42,312 bases of DNA, from assembly GCA_945861245.1 (NCBI GenBank), contig CAMAUE010000031.1, positions 1 through 42,312 on the forward strand, given 5' to 3'. The first letter of the stretch is position 1. Each line of letters begins with the position of its first letter. The notes below the pieces were generated by a model that made no database searches, was not told the DNA's origin, and saw only the letters and a program-made list of their open reading frames with translations. Of the stretch, positions 1 to 8,226 are shown piece by piece. Origin of the DNA: Singulisphaera sp. GP187. GTDB taxonomy: Bacteria; Planctomycetota; Planctomycetia; Gemmatales; Gemmataceae. A program made the translations under genes and the position numbers.

Positions 1-930
1 CGCAAGCACCTGGAGCGGCTGCCGGACGAGAACGGCGGGGTCGAAGAGCATCCCGACGGATACGAAAAAAAGTGCGGAAAAGGCGTCCTGGAGCGGCTGT
101 AACTCCTTCGCCGCGCGGTGGCTCAGGTCCGATTCGTGGACCACTACCCCGGCGAAGAACGCTCCCAGCGCGAACGACACGCCGAACAGCTTGGCCGACC
201 CGAAGGCGACTCCCAGCGAGAGCGCGATGACGGCCAGGGTGAACAGCTCTCGGGAGCCGGTGCTCTCGACTCGCTTGAGGATCCAGGGTAACACCCGCGA
301 GCCGACCACCAGCATCAGCGCAACAAACGCGGCGACTTTGGCGAGTGTCAGGCCAATGACGACCCACAGCCCGCCTGGTGGCGGGTCGCCGGCAGCCGGC
401 GAACCGAGGGGTCCGGCAAGGGGCGGCAACAGGACGAGAGCCAGGACCATGATAAGGTCTTCGACGATCAGCCAGCCGACCGAGATACGACCATCGTCCG
501 AATCCAACAGGCCGCGCGCCTCCAAGGCACGCAGAAGCACGACCGTGCTGGCCACGGACAAGGCCAGTCCGAACACGACCCCAGCCCCAATAGGCCACCC
601 CCATAGGGCGGTCAACCCGGCCCCCAGGGCCGTCGCCACCGCGATCTGGGCCAGCGCCCCCGGTACGGCGACATCACGCACCGCCAGCAGGTCGCCGATG
701 GAGAAGTGCATCCCCACCCCGAACATGAGAAGTATAACCCCAATCTCGGCGAGTTGCGGAGCCAACTCCGCATCGGCGACGAAGCCCGGCGTGAACGGCC
801 CGACGGCGATGCCCGCCAAGAGATACCCGACGAGCGGCGGCAAGCGAAAACGGATTGCGAGGAAGCCTCCGACGAATGCGAACGCTAACCCGACGGCAAT
901 GGTGGCAATCAGTGAGGTGTCGTGAGGCAC
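1..930 (-). CDS. ybaL: YbaL/Kef-type monovalent cation:proton antiporter (CPA2), C-terminus beyond window
   Basis: The reading frame stays open from the GTG at 930 to the window edge, giving 310 codons. It reads as the membrane half of a CPA2 antiporter, which exchanges K+ or Na+ for H+ across the inner membrane. The resemblance to E. coli YbaL is close throughout: PLVGYLLAG, the GPFTPGFVAD stretch, ILLMFGVGMHFS, ASTVVLLRALE, the WLIVEDL motif with its conserved acidic pair, and FALGAFFAGVV followed by LSHRAA. About nine hydrophobic segments are visible. The cytosolic TrkA-N (RCK) domain expected at the C-terminus lies outside the window. I chose the GTG because VPHDTSLIATIAVG lines up with the usual N-terminus. 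An in-frame ATG at 993 would add 21 residues with no family resemblance. Confidence 0.9.
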   Translation of the reverse strand, partial: MPHDTSLIATIAVGLAFAFVGGFLAIRFRLPPLVGYLLAGIAVGPFTPGFVADAELAPQLAEIGVILLMFGVGMHFSIGDLLAVRDVAVPGALAQIAVATALGAGLTALWGWPIGAGVVFGLALSVASTVVLLRALEARGLLDSDDGRISVGWLIVEDLIMVLALVLLPPLAGPLGSPAAGDPPPGGLWVVIGLTLAKVAAFVALMLVVGSRVLPWILKRVESTGSRELFTLAVIALSLGVAFGSAKLFGVSFALGAFFAGVVVHESDLSHRAAKELQPLQDAFSALFFVSVGMLFDPAVLVRQPLQVLA

Positions 931-1363
931 ATGAATTCCAATGCAACAGTGAATGGTACGGAACAACCCAGGCCCCGAACGGGAACTTTCCATTCTACGA
1001 ACCCAGCATTCTGCGGACGAACGACAAAGCTCACTTGCCCGGCCCGCGCCGGCCAGCGATGGGTACCGGAAGCTCTCCCGCAGGCCGGGTCAGCTGCAGC
1101 GAATGGCCCCGCGCATTCCTTCTCCAGACTGGCGAGAAAACTGGTGCAGCTCGTTGTTCTTACCAAACACGGCGCGACGGCGCGAACAACGACTGAAAAC
1201 GAACCGCGTCGCCTTCTGTTCACCGCGACACCCTTCCGATCGAGGGCCGCGCAGCCTCACCGTGGCGACAGGCGATCCGGACGCACGATGTCCCAGAACT
1301 CCGCCGACCAACGGTCGTACAGGTGATGTCTCTTTGTGCGTTTGCATGCCACATCGAATCGCC
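931..1363. other. intergenic gap with no recognised gene
   Basis: This 433-bp stretch separates the antiporter start from the end of the kinase-sensor gene, both on the minus strand. It has open frames on both strands, but none has a recognisable domain, a good ribosome-binding site or a plausible composition. It should hold the promoter of the antiporter gene. I could not pick out a convincing -10/-35 pair, and no large palindrome of the kind seen in the other gaps is present. Confidence 0.4.
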
Positions 1364-3811
1364 TTATTTCTTGCCGGGGTTTGCCCATTGTCCGCCCCAG
1401 CCAAGACGCAGATCTTGCAGAAAACCGTCCCAATCTCCCCTACTGCGGGTGTTGGGATACGGGATCGGCGCGATGGGGGTATCCGAACTGTAGACGATCT
1501 TGAAGCGATTCTCGGTAGTGATCTGGCCGATGCGGAAGATCTTTGAAGTATGCTGCGTTTCCGGGTCAATGCGCACCAGACCCTGCGGCGCCTCGAAGGT
1601 CTGGTTGCGTGCGGCCTTGCGGATTTTGGCCGCGTTGTCGTCGCCGGCCATCTTGACCGCCTGGGCCCAAAGATGCACGCCGATGTAGGCGGCTTCCATG
1701 GGGTCGGACAGGACGCGCTGCTTGCCGTGTTTGGCCTGAAAGCGTGTGACGAAAGCGTGATTTTGCGACCGCTCGACACTCTGGAAGTAGTTCCAGGCCG
1801 CGTAATCGCCGATGACTTCCTTCAAACTCAGGTTGCTCAATTCTTCCCCCGAGATGCTGAAGGAGATCGTGGGAGTCTTGTCCGCCGTGACGCCCGCGCC
1901 GCGGAGAGCGCGGAAGAAAGACACGTTGCTGTCGCCGTTGATGGTGTTGAGAATAACGTCGGGACGAGCTTTGACGATCTTGCCCACGAGATCGCGAACG
2001 TCCGAGCTGCCTAACAACAGATACTCTTCGCCGACGATTTCCGCGCCAAGGTTCTTGGCCTGGTCTTTGATGATCGCATGCGCGCAGTGCGGGAAGACGT
2101 AATCGGAACCGACCAGAAAGAGCTTTTTCTTTTTCAAATGCGACACGCACCATTTGACGGCGGGGATGATCTGCTGATTGGGGGCGGCGCCGGTGTAAAC
2201 AATATTCGGCGACTGCTCCAGTCCTTCATACTGGATCGGATAGAATAGGAGATGGTCGTACTTCTCGAAGACGGGCAGCACGGTCTTGCGACTGGCGGAC
2301 GTCCAGCAGCCAAAAACGGTGCAGACCTTGTCCTGGGTGATCAATTTCTCGGCCTTGGCCTTGAACGTCTCGCTGTCCGATTCGCCGTCTTCGACAACCG
2401 CCTCGACCGGCCGACCGAGCACTCCGCCTTTTTCATTGATTTCATCGATGGCCAGCAGAGTCGCATCAATGACCGACCGTTCGCTGATGGCCATGAATCC
2501 GGTGCGCGAGTGGAGTACGCCAATCTTGATCGGCGTCACGGGGTCGAAACCGTCGCGCCAGGGGTTAAAGACAAAGGCCAGGGTACCCGCCAGAAGCAGC
2601 GTGCCGAAGATAGCTCCGCCAACGACCAACTTGCGCCGTGACACGGGCTGCTGGGATGAGCCAGGAGTCACCCATTGGGCATCACGCGCGGAAGAGGCGC
2701 GCGTCAGGTCCATTTTGGAGGTTGTCGTCCGGCGCGTGGTGCGCACAAACTCGGCCAGACTGCAGCCCTGGGCAAACGGCGCCAGGGCGGCGGCGACCTC
2801 CTCGGGGCGGGCGAATCGTTCCTCTTTGTTCTTCGCGAGCATCTGCGCCAGAATCGCGGCAATTTCCTTGGGCAAATCGGGCCGCAACTCGAGAATCAGC
2901 GGCAGCGGCGCCTGGCAGTGCGCCCACATCTGTTGCATCAGCGTGCTGTACTTTGTGTTGGGGAAGGGCGTTTGCCCGGTCAGCAAGTAATAAAGCGTGC
3001 AACCCAGGCTGTAGATGTCAGCCCGGATGTCCACGTCGCGGCTGCTCTCCCATTGTTCTGGCGCCGCGTAGTCCACCGTGCCCAGGAATTGATGATCAGC
3101 CGTCAGCTCGCCCTCCGTCGATTTCTGACTTCCCTTCAGTGTTGCCAACCCAAGGTCGAGAATCTTTACTTGACCCGTCGAGGATATCAGCAAATTGTGT
3201 GGCTTGATATCGCGGTGAACTAGCCCCTGCGTGTGGATATACTCCAGACCAATCGCAACTTGGCGGATCAATTCACACGCCTCGGCCACCGGCAATAGGC
3301 CGCGATCCGCCACCAGCTGGGCGAGGCATACCCCCTCGATGAACTCCATCACCAGCATTTGCGTTGAGCCGTATTCCTCCGCTTCGTACACGGTGACGAC
3401 GTTGGGGTGCATCAGACGGGCGGCCAGGCGAGCCTCGCGCTGAAAGCGCTGTACCACATTGGGCTGAGCGACCAGCTCGGGTCGGATGACCTTCAACACG
3501 ACCGGCCGTTCCAACAACCGATGTTCGGCCTTGTAGACGGTGCCCATGCCGCCGCGGCCAAGCACCCCTACGACGCGATAGCGAGGGTGATTCCGCAATT
3601 CGTCGGGCAGTTTCGCATCGTCTGCTACTGTGTCCGGCGCGTCGGCGGGCGGCGCGTAATTCGCTGTCGGTTGGTGTGGGCTTAATGACGCCACTACCTG
3701 CTGGCAGGTGGTACAGCCCTGCACATGAGTGCCGACCATAGCCTGGTCGGCGGGGGTGAGCTTGTTGGTGATGAGGAGCTCAAGTTGTTCGTTGGAAGCA
3801 CATTTCTCCAT
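1364..3811 (-). CDS. receptor-type Ser/Thr protein kinase with UrtA-like urea/amide-binding sensor domain
   Basis: An 815-residue membrane receptor kinase. Residues 1-40 carry an H29-x3-C33-x2-C36 motif like the zinc site of anti-sigma (ZAS) domains. Residues 77-345 form a Hanks-type kinase: GRGGMG glycine loop, VLK lysine, HRDIKPHN catalytic loop, DLGLA and APEQ. One membrane helix lies at about 394-415. The rest (about 427-790) is a type-1 periplasmic binding protein of the Peripla_BP_5 class, close to the urea transporter subunit UrtA (GCWTSASRKTVLPVFE, LLFYPIQYEG, YTGAAPNQQ). The natural reading is that urea or a short amide outside the membrane controls a cytosolic kinase. The frame extends upstream to 3904. 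However, an extended -10 box puts the transcript start near 3903, and AGGCAGGG lies 9 nt before the ATG at 3811 (or overlaps a second ATG at 3820). Confidence 0.9.
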   Translation of the reverse strand: MEKCASNEQLELLITNKLTPADQAMVGTHVQGCTTCQQVVASLSPHQPTANYAPPADAPDTVADDAKLPDELRNHPRYRVVGVLGRGGMGTVYKAEHRLLERPVVLKVIRPELVAQPNVVQRFQREARLAARLMHPNVVTVYEAEEYGSTQMLVMEFIEGVCLAQLVADRGLLPVAEACELIRQVAIGLEYIHTQGLVHRDIKPHNLLISSTGQVKILDLGLATLKGSQKSTEGELTADHQFLGTVDYAAPEQWESSRDVDIRADIYSLGCTLYYLLTGQTPFPNTKYSTLMQQMWAHCQAPLPLILELRPDLPKEIAAILAQMLAKNKEERFARPEEVAAALAPFAQGCSLAEFVRTTRRTTTSKMDLTRASSARDAQWVTPGSSQQPVSRRKLVVGGAIFGTLLLAGTLAFVFNPWRDGFDPVTPIKIGVLHSRTGFMAISERSVIDATLLAIDEINEKGGVLGRPVEAVVEDGESDSETFKAKAEKLITQDKVCTVFGCWTSASRKTVLPVFEKYDHLLFYPIQYEGLEQSPNIVYTGAAPNQQIIPAVKWCVSHLKKKKLFLVGSDYVFPHCAHAIIKDQAKNLGAEIVGEEYLLLGSSDVRDLVGKIVKARPDVILNTINGDSNVSFFRALRGAGVTADKTPTISFSISGEELSNLSLKEVIGDYAAWNYFQSVERSQNHAFVTRFQAKHGKQRVLSDPMEAAYIGVHLWAQAVKMAGDDNAAKIRKAARNQTFEAPQGLVRIDPETQHTSKIFRIGQITTENRFKIVYSSDTPIAPIPYPNTRSRGDWDGFLQDLRLGWGGQWANPGKK

Positions 3812-3909
3812 TGATTGCATCCCTGCCTTGGTTCCGGCCGTTGCTCTTCGCCCCACCGAGTTCTTTTGCCTAATGATTGCGTTCGCTTGCCGGGCCGGCT
3901 GCAAGGAAC

Positions 3910-3918
3910 ATTATATCA
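3910..3918 (-). promoter_or_regulatory. extended -10 promoter for the kinase-sensor gene
   Basis: On the minus strand the sequence TGATATAAT (TGn followed by a perfect TATAAT) lies about 100 nt upstream of the chosen kinase start. It has no good -35 at 16-18 nt, as is common for extended -10 promoters. A start site near 3903 would leave a leader of about 90 nt and would exclude the longest in-frame start at 3904. Confidence 0.55.
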
Positions 3919-4166
3919 AAAAACCTGTAATGCCGGTCCGGTCAAGTGCAACGGCTAGTTGCCTGGAGAGTGTTGCAGAAAAGCCGACTGCTTCGATCAT
4001 TCTAGCAGTTCGGCACTTACGGCAAATCGTTGTTCTCCGAAATCGTCCACCGGCCTTTCGGCGGCGGGCAAATGGAGGGCAATCGCGAGGTTGCGTTGGA
4101 GTTACGTCGCTGGGCGCTGACGCGGCCCAGGGCGTACCCTCAATGCGTCCTTGCGAGGTCCTTCTC

Positions 4167-5429
4167 ATGGCGTGGCTCGAAAAACATCCGTCCTCCGGTC
4201 ACTTCAAAATCTGCTTCCGCTGGGGCGAAAAGAAGAAGCGAAAATCGCTTCCCATCACCGACTCAAAATCCGCTGACGCGATTCTACTCCGCTTCGAGGA
4301 GAATGTCGCTCTCCTGGAACGCGGACGCCTCGAACTGCTGCCCACCGGCGACATCATGACGTTCCTGCTTTCCGATGGCAAGCTATCGTCCTCGCCCAAG
4401 GCTTCGCACGTCCAACCGAAGACCCTCCCCGAAATCGTTGACCGATACCTTGCCGCAATCAGCCACGGTTCGGTCGAAGCCAATTCGCTCGAAATTTTTC
4501 GCATGCATCTCAATCACGTGCTCCGCAAGTTCGGCAACAACCTGATCCTCCAAAACCTCGTAACTGCCGATTTGCAGGACTACATCGACACGCGCGTTCG
4601 CCGGAAGGGCAAGAAATCGATTCCTCTGAGCTGCGTTACGCTTCAGAAGGAGCTGGCCACATTCCAAGCGTGCTACAACTGGGCGGTTCAGACCGGGCTA
4701 CTGACCGGCAGTTTTCCGAACCGCGGACCTCGCTTCCCCAAGGGGGAAGACAAGCAACCGTTCATGACCTGGGAGGAAATCGACCGTCGCGTAGGCCGCG
4801 GCGGCCTATCCGCCGAGGAAACAAAGCGGAACTGGGATTGCTTATTTCTCGATCTTCAGCAGATCGACGAGTTTCTCGCTCATGTGAAATCCCACGGCTC
4901 TCGGCAATGGATGTATCCCATGTGCGTCGCAGCGGCACACACCCGGGCTCGCCGAAGTGAGCTGGTTCGTATGAACATGGACGACATCGACTTTCAGCAA
5001 AAAACGATTCTGATTCACGAACGAAAACGAGTCAAAGGGCAACGCACAACCCGCCGTGTGCCTCTGACTCCATTCCTTGAGCAAGTTTTCCTCGAATGGT
5101 TCCGCGTCGGCCATCCCGGCGGGCGATACGTTTTTTGCCAAGAGCAAAAAACGGGACATCGCCCAATGGAGGGTGAGGTTGCTATTCCGATCACAGCCGA
5201 CGACGCAGGAACGCATTTTGTCCTCACCGTTCATGGATCGAAATGGGCCGTGTTACGAGGCTGGCATGTTTTGCGGCACTCCTTCGCTTCGAACCTCGCC
5301 GCCAAGGGCGTGGATCAGCGGTTCATCGACGAGTTCATGGGCCACCAGACCGAGGCCCAGCGCCGTCGCTACCGACACCTATTCCCGCACCAGCAACGGC
5401 AGGTGCTCTGCCAGGTTTTCGGCAATTGA
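4167..5429 (+). CDS. tyrosine recombinase / site-specific integrase
   Basis: A 420-residue phage-type integrase that would cut and join DNA through a tyrosine intermediate. The N-terminal half contains an Arm/SAM-like core-binding region (about residues 90-190). The catalytic half carries the full set: R262 in TRARRSEL, a lysine in the following beta hairpin (RKRVKGQR), H367 and R370 in HVLRH, H393 in MGH, and nucleophile Y402 in RRRYRHLFP. The frame is open from 3729, but GAGG sits 9 nt before the ATG at 4167 and the upstream extension looks random. No tRNA or att site was found next to it. The adjoining truncated gene and inverted-repeat element suggest an accessory patch. The spacing from the divergent kinase gene is about 355 bp and holds that gene's promoter. 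Confidence 0.88.
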   Translation: MAWLEKHPSSGHFKICFRWGEKKKRKSLPITDSKSADAILLRFEENVALLERGRLELLPTGDIMTFLLSDGKLSSSPKASHVQPKTLPEIVDRYLAAISHGSVEANSLEIFRMHLNHVLRKFGNNLILQNLVTADLQDYIDTRVRRKGKKSIPLSCVTLQKELATFQACYNWAVQTGLLTGSFPNRGPRFPKGEDKQPFMTWEEIDRRVGRGGLSAEETKRNWDCLFLDLQQIDEFLAHVKSHGSRQWMYPMCVAAAHTRARRSELVRMNMDDIDFQQKTILIHERKRVKGQRTTRRVPLTPFLEQVFLEWFRVGHPGGRYVFCQEQKTGHRPMEGEVAIPITADDAGTHFVLTVHGSKWAVLRGWHVLRHSFASNLAAKGVDQRFIDEFMGHQTEAQRRRYRHLFPHQQRQVLCQVFGN

Positions 5430-5597
5430 GCGGCCAAGTGCCGAGTTGAGAGTACCACCGGCTTGCCATTGATCGGAAAGAGCCAACGATCAGCCGCAAG
5501 TGTTTATTCGTGAGCAAACGTTGAGCCCTCTGGGGATCGCCGTAAAATAGCCGACGACGATTCCCAGGATGCCATCACGCGGAGAGATTGATCTATC

Positions 5598-6098
5598 ATG
5601 AACCTTGAGACCCTACGCACGATTGTTGCCCTGGGCGAATCCGACCAGCGAGAGTTCAAGAAGACTACCGGAGAACTCAAGGGCGGCATCGAATCCCTCT
5701 GCGCTTTCCTCAATGGCTTGGGCGGGCAAGTGTTTTTTGGCGTCACTGAAGCCGGAACAATCAGAGGACAGGTCATCTCGGATGCCACTCTCCAGGAGGT
5801 CGCCAGAGAGATTGTGAAGCTGGACCCACCGGCCACGGTGATGCAATCACGTGTCCCAGTTGAAGCGACGCGCGAAGTTCTGGTATTGGAGGTCTCGCCC
5901 GGCCCGCAGGCGCCGTACTACAATGGTCGGCCATATCGTCGCGTGACTTCAACGACCAGTCTTATGCCGCAAGCAGAATACGAACGTCGTCTCTTGGAGC
6001 GATTGGCGACAACTATTTTTCCGGTCAGCGACAATTACCGACTCGCCTTAACTCCCAGCATGCTTTTCTCGTCCAGTACGCCCTGCGCCGCTAGCTGA
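5598..6098 (+). pseudogene. AlbA_2 (Schlafen-type) ATP/DNA-binding domain protein, truncated by an inverted-repeat element
   Basis: The first 136 residues match the AlbA_2 domain found at the front of RecG-like and Schlafen-like putative DNA-binding regulators: the E-S-D-Q-R-E-F-K start, LCAFLNGLGGQVFFGV and GRPYRRVTSTT followed by MPQAEYERRLLE. Family members normally continue for 100-400 more residues. Here the last 30 codons come from a 180-bp element with terminal inverted repeats that begins at 6006, and the frame stops inside that element's central palindrome. I therefore read it as a broken gene. A short stand-alone AlbA_2 protein is possible, because the ATG at 5598 and the domain itself are intact. 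Confidence 0.72.
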
Positions 6099-6185
6099 GG
6101 GCGTACTGGACGAGAAAAGCATTGCCACGCTGCGACGACTTGCGTCATTCCGATAATTGTCGTTAGACACAAAAATAATTGTCGC
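6006..6185. mobile_element. 180-bp MITE-like element with 35-bp terminal inverted repeats
   Basis: The two ends (6006-6040 and the complement of 6151-6185) align without gaps: GCGACAAYTATTTTT, then 8 variable bases, then CGACAATTAYCG. Each end therefore contains two CGACAA copies in direct orientation at a 22-bp pitch, which is typical of recombinase binding sites. The interior holds a perfect 25-bp inverted repeat. It encodes no transposase, so it would be non-autonomous. It interrupts the AlbA_2 frame after residue 136. I did not find a clear target-site duplication. Confidence 0.7.
6060..6122. repeat. perfect 25-bp inverted repeat with 13-nt loop
   Basis: Arms 6060-6084 and 6098-6122 are exact complements (left arm begins ATGCTTTTCTCGTCC). 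The palindrome lies in the middle of the 180-bp inverted-repeat element. Transcribed, it would form a very stable hairpin. Confidence 0.85.
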
Positions 6186-6257
6186 TCATCATCCATCATC
6201 TGGCGTCCGCTGCCAGGCGGCAAGCGCGTGGTAATGAAAAAGTAGTAAGCAATCACC

Positions 6258-7586
6258 TCACACAATCACCGTCTCCTTCAACATCGGCAGCCACGCGGGA
6301 CGGCGTTTCACGGCTTCCTTGATGCGGCGGACGACATCCTCATCGGTCGGGTATGGCGACTTCAACGCAGGGCGTAAGGGCAGCGGGATTTCGTCCATGC
6401 GATAGGCGGTGCCACCTGCACTGACGCCGGTCACCGCGGTGGTGATGTGCACGCGGGCCAGTCGGCTTGTGTGCGTCACTTTTGGGTCGAGCACGATCGT
6501 CGGGACTTTCGCCAAGTGGTCGATCGCTGGCTGGGGCATCGTCGCGCCGGGGTCGGCACCGAGCACCAGGCAAGCGTCGATGTCGCCACGCACGAGCAGG
6601 TCTACCGTCGAGAACTCGCCGGGGTTGAATCGCGGATAGCCTCGGCACAGATTGACGCCGAACGGGTAGCCCGTCGTGTAGCGCAGGACAACATCGGCGC
6701 CGGTGACGTTGCCATGCCCACGCATCGGCATGGCCACGAACTTGGTGAACGCGTTCATCTCGGCGGCGAGCATGAGGATCGCGGCGGAGTTCATGTGCTT
6801 GCCACGGGTCATCGACAAACCCATGCCGAAGAAGATGACGCCGAAACGTGCCTCCTTCATCATCTTGACGAGGTCGTTAAGCTGTTCGAGTGTCAATCCG
6901 GTGTCGGCGATCGCTTCGGGGCGGATCGTCTGGTTCTTGACGAGCGCTCGCAGGGCGGTGATGACTTCGAAGTCCTTGCCCGGGCGGACTTGGAGAAACA
7001 CGTCTGCCGCTTTGCCGCTGGGTGTCTCGCGGATATCGACGAGGACCATGGTGCGGTCCTTGCGGCCATTGGGCGTGAACTTGCCTTTTTGGGTGAGCGA
7101 GTATTTGGTGAAATGGCGTGGATGGCATTCAGCCGGGTTCCCGCCCCAATAGATCATGAAGTCGGCGCGGTTCTTGACCTCGCCAAGCGTGCAGGTGACT
7201 TTACCGCCCAACTGGGCGGCGATTTCGGTTGGCCCGTGTCAGAGGGAGGTGTGGCTGTCAACCACGCCTCCGATCAGTTCGGTAAGGTGCACCGCCTCGC
7301 GCTGGGCTTCGCAGGTGACGTTGCTCAGCCCGTACACAAGCGGCATGTGGGCGTCGAGCAGGTAGTCGGCGGCGGCCTCGATGGCGTCGTCCACCGTCGC
7401 GGGATGTCCGTCGATCAGCGCGTCGGGATAGAGCCGTTCGGCGGTGTGGTTCTTGAACCAGCTTTCGCCGAGGCTGCACGCGCGTTTCGTCTCGGTGATG
7501 CGCACGCCGTCGGCATGCAGTTCGATGTCATCGCAGACACAGCCGCAGAAAGTGCAGGTGGCGTTTTTGACGATGGTAAGGGTCAT
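6258..7586 (-). CDS. fhcB: formylmethanofuran dehydrogenase subunit B, probable selenoprotein (in-frame TGA = Sec116)
   Basis: The molybdopterin subunit of the formyltransferase/hydrolase (formylmethanofuran dehydrogenase) complex, which in bacteria carries one-carbon units on tetrahydromethanopterin and methanofuran analogues. Residues 11-37 hold the [4Fe-4S] motif CTFCGCVC plus C37. The frame is then open to 6258 except for one TGA at 7239-7241 (codon 116). The context DSHTSL-TGA-HGPT matches the family position where a Cys, or in some methanogen enzymes Sec, binds Mo/W. Read through, the protein has 442 residues, the usual family length. After the TGA, homology continues at once in the same frame (HGPTEIAAQLG, VKNRADFMIYWGGNPAECHPRH, later GADPGATMP). 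A SECIS-like hairpin follows. A plain annotation would split this into 7239-7586 and 6258-7211. A recent nonsense mutation is the alternative. Confidence 0.85.
7203..7220 (-). promoter_or_regulatory. candidate bacterial SECIS stem-loop in fhcB
   Basis: In the mRNA the sequence GCCGCCC-AGUU-GGGCGGU forms a 7-pair GC-rich stem (one G-U pair) with a 4-nt loop. The loop begins 25 nt after the UGA at 7241-7239. The second loop base is G. Known bacterial SECIS elements sit within the coding region just after the UGA and need a G in the first two loop positions. Pairing below the stem is weak, so the full extent is uncertain. Confidence 0.65.
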
Positions 7587-7596
7587 AATAAACTCA

Positions 7597-7624
7597 GAAG
7601 GATGAAGGATGAAGGATGAGGGAT
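7597..7624. repeat. four tandem 7-bp units (GAAGGAT)
   Basis: Three exact GAAGGAT units and one GAGGGAT unit lie head to tail in the 73-bp gap between the nucleotidyltransferase and fhcB. The tract is in the fhcB leader, 11 nt before its ATG, so changes in copy number could alter leader length. Confidence 0.7.
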
Positions 7625-7659
7625 GAATCAGAGAGTGTAAATGGAATCAGACGAATCGT

Positions 7660-8226
7660 TCACGTTGCTTTTTCAGCCTCGCGAATCATCTGCCAAATAT
7701 CGTCCAGGCCAAACCGTGTAGTCCATGATTCGATGTAGCCAATATCGAGCTTGTCACCTTGAATGCGGACCACGCCGGCGATGTCGCGAAGGTGTTTTTC
7801 CGAGCCGCCTTCGCGGTAGTAGAGCATTTTCTTGATGATGACATCCTCGGGCGAGGCAAAGGTAATCCGTTGGTCCGAAAGGCCTTCCAGGTTTCGGCCA
7901 CGCTTCCGGCGTGCTTGGTCAAACTCTGACTCCGTAAACAGGATAAAATCGATCTTCAATCCCGATGCGGGGAGCAGCACGTTAAATTGATGTTTCGTCC
8001 GAACTGCCGTTCGAACCGCTTCCTCGCTCAAATAAAACTCGCCGAGTGGAAACGCGGCACAAAACGCCGATACTTTTTCCGAAGGCAGATCAACGACGAT
8101 ATCGATATCATTCGTGAAGCGAGGTTCGCCATAGGCGATGGTGGCCGTCGATCCTGTGACGATGTAGGTGACGTTCAGTTTCTCCAGGGCCTGGCATGAA
8201 TAACGCAGAAGGTCAACATGCTCCAT
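7660..8226 (-). CDS. nucleotidyltransferase-fold protein (DUF6036/MNT-like)
   Basis: A 188-residue protein of the polymerase-beta-like nucleotidyltransferase fold. It has the G25-S-x-A start of the active-site helix, YGEPRFTND, and D40-x-D42 as metal ligands (NDIDIVVDL), then a helical tail with SPEDVIIKKMLYY. Such proteins in accessory DNA are often toxins or antitoxins that modify RNA or protein. The substrate cannot be told here. The ATG at 8226 has GGAGG 7 nt upstream and lies inside the end of the preceding gene (14-bp overlap), so the two are probably translated together. A longer start at 8286 would overlap that gene much more and add only unrelated residues. Confidence 0.8.
   Translation of the reverse strand: MEHVDLLRYSCQALEKLNVTYIVTGSTATIAYGEPRFTNDIDIVVDLPSEKVSAFCAAFPLGEFYLSEEAVRTAVRTKHQFNVLLPASGLKIDFILFTESEFDQARRKRGRNLEGLSDQRITFASPEDVIIKKMLYYREGGSEKHLRDIAGVVRIQGDKLDIGYIESWTTRFGLDDIWQMIREAEKAT

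Noticed and set aside
191..925. 244-residue frame on the plus strand
   Set aside because: It is the antisense of the YbaL-like antiporter, which shows strong family identity in the other direction. The plus frame is Ser/Pro/Arg-rich with no domain.
953..1546. 197-residue plus-strand frame in the gap before the kinase gene
   Set aside because: It runs into the antisense of the kinase-sensor gene and has no recognisable motif or ribosome-binding site.
3729..4166. N-terminal extension of the integrase
   Set aside because: The extra 146 residues overlap the divergent kinase gene and its promoter, look random, and the ATG at 4167 has a ribosome-binding site.
7211..7586. fhcB as two separate genes or a simple pseudogene
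   Set aside because: Both pieces are in the same frame, no other damage is seen, and the TGA falls on the metal-ligand codon with a SECIS-like hairpin after it. Selenocysteine explains all of this better.
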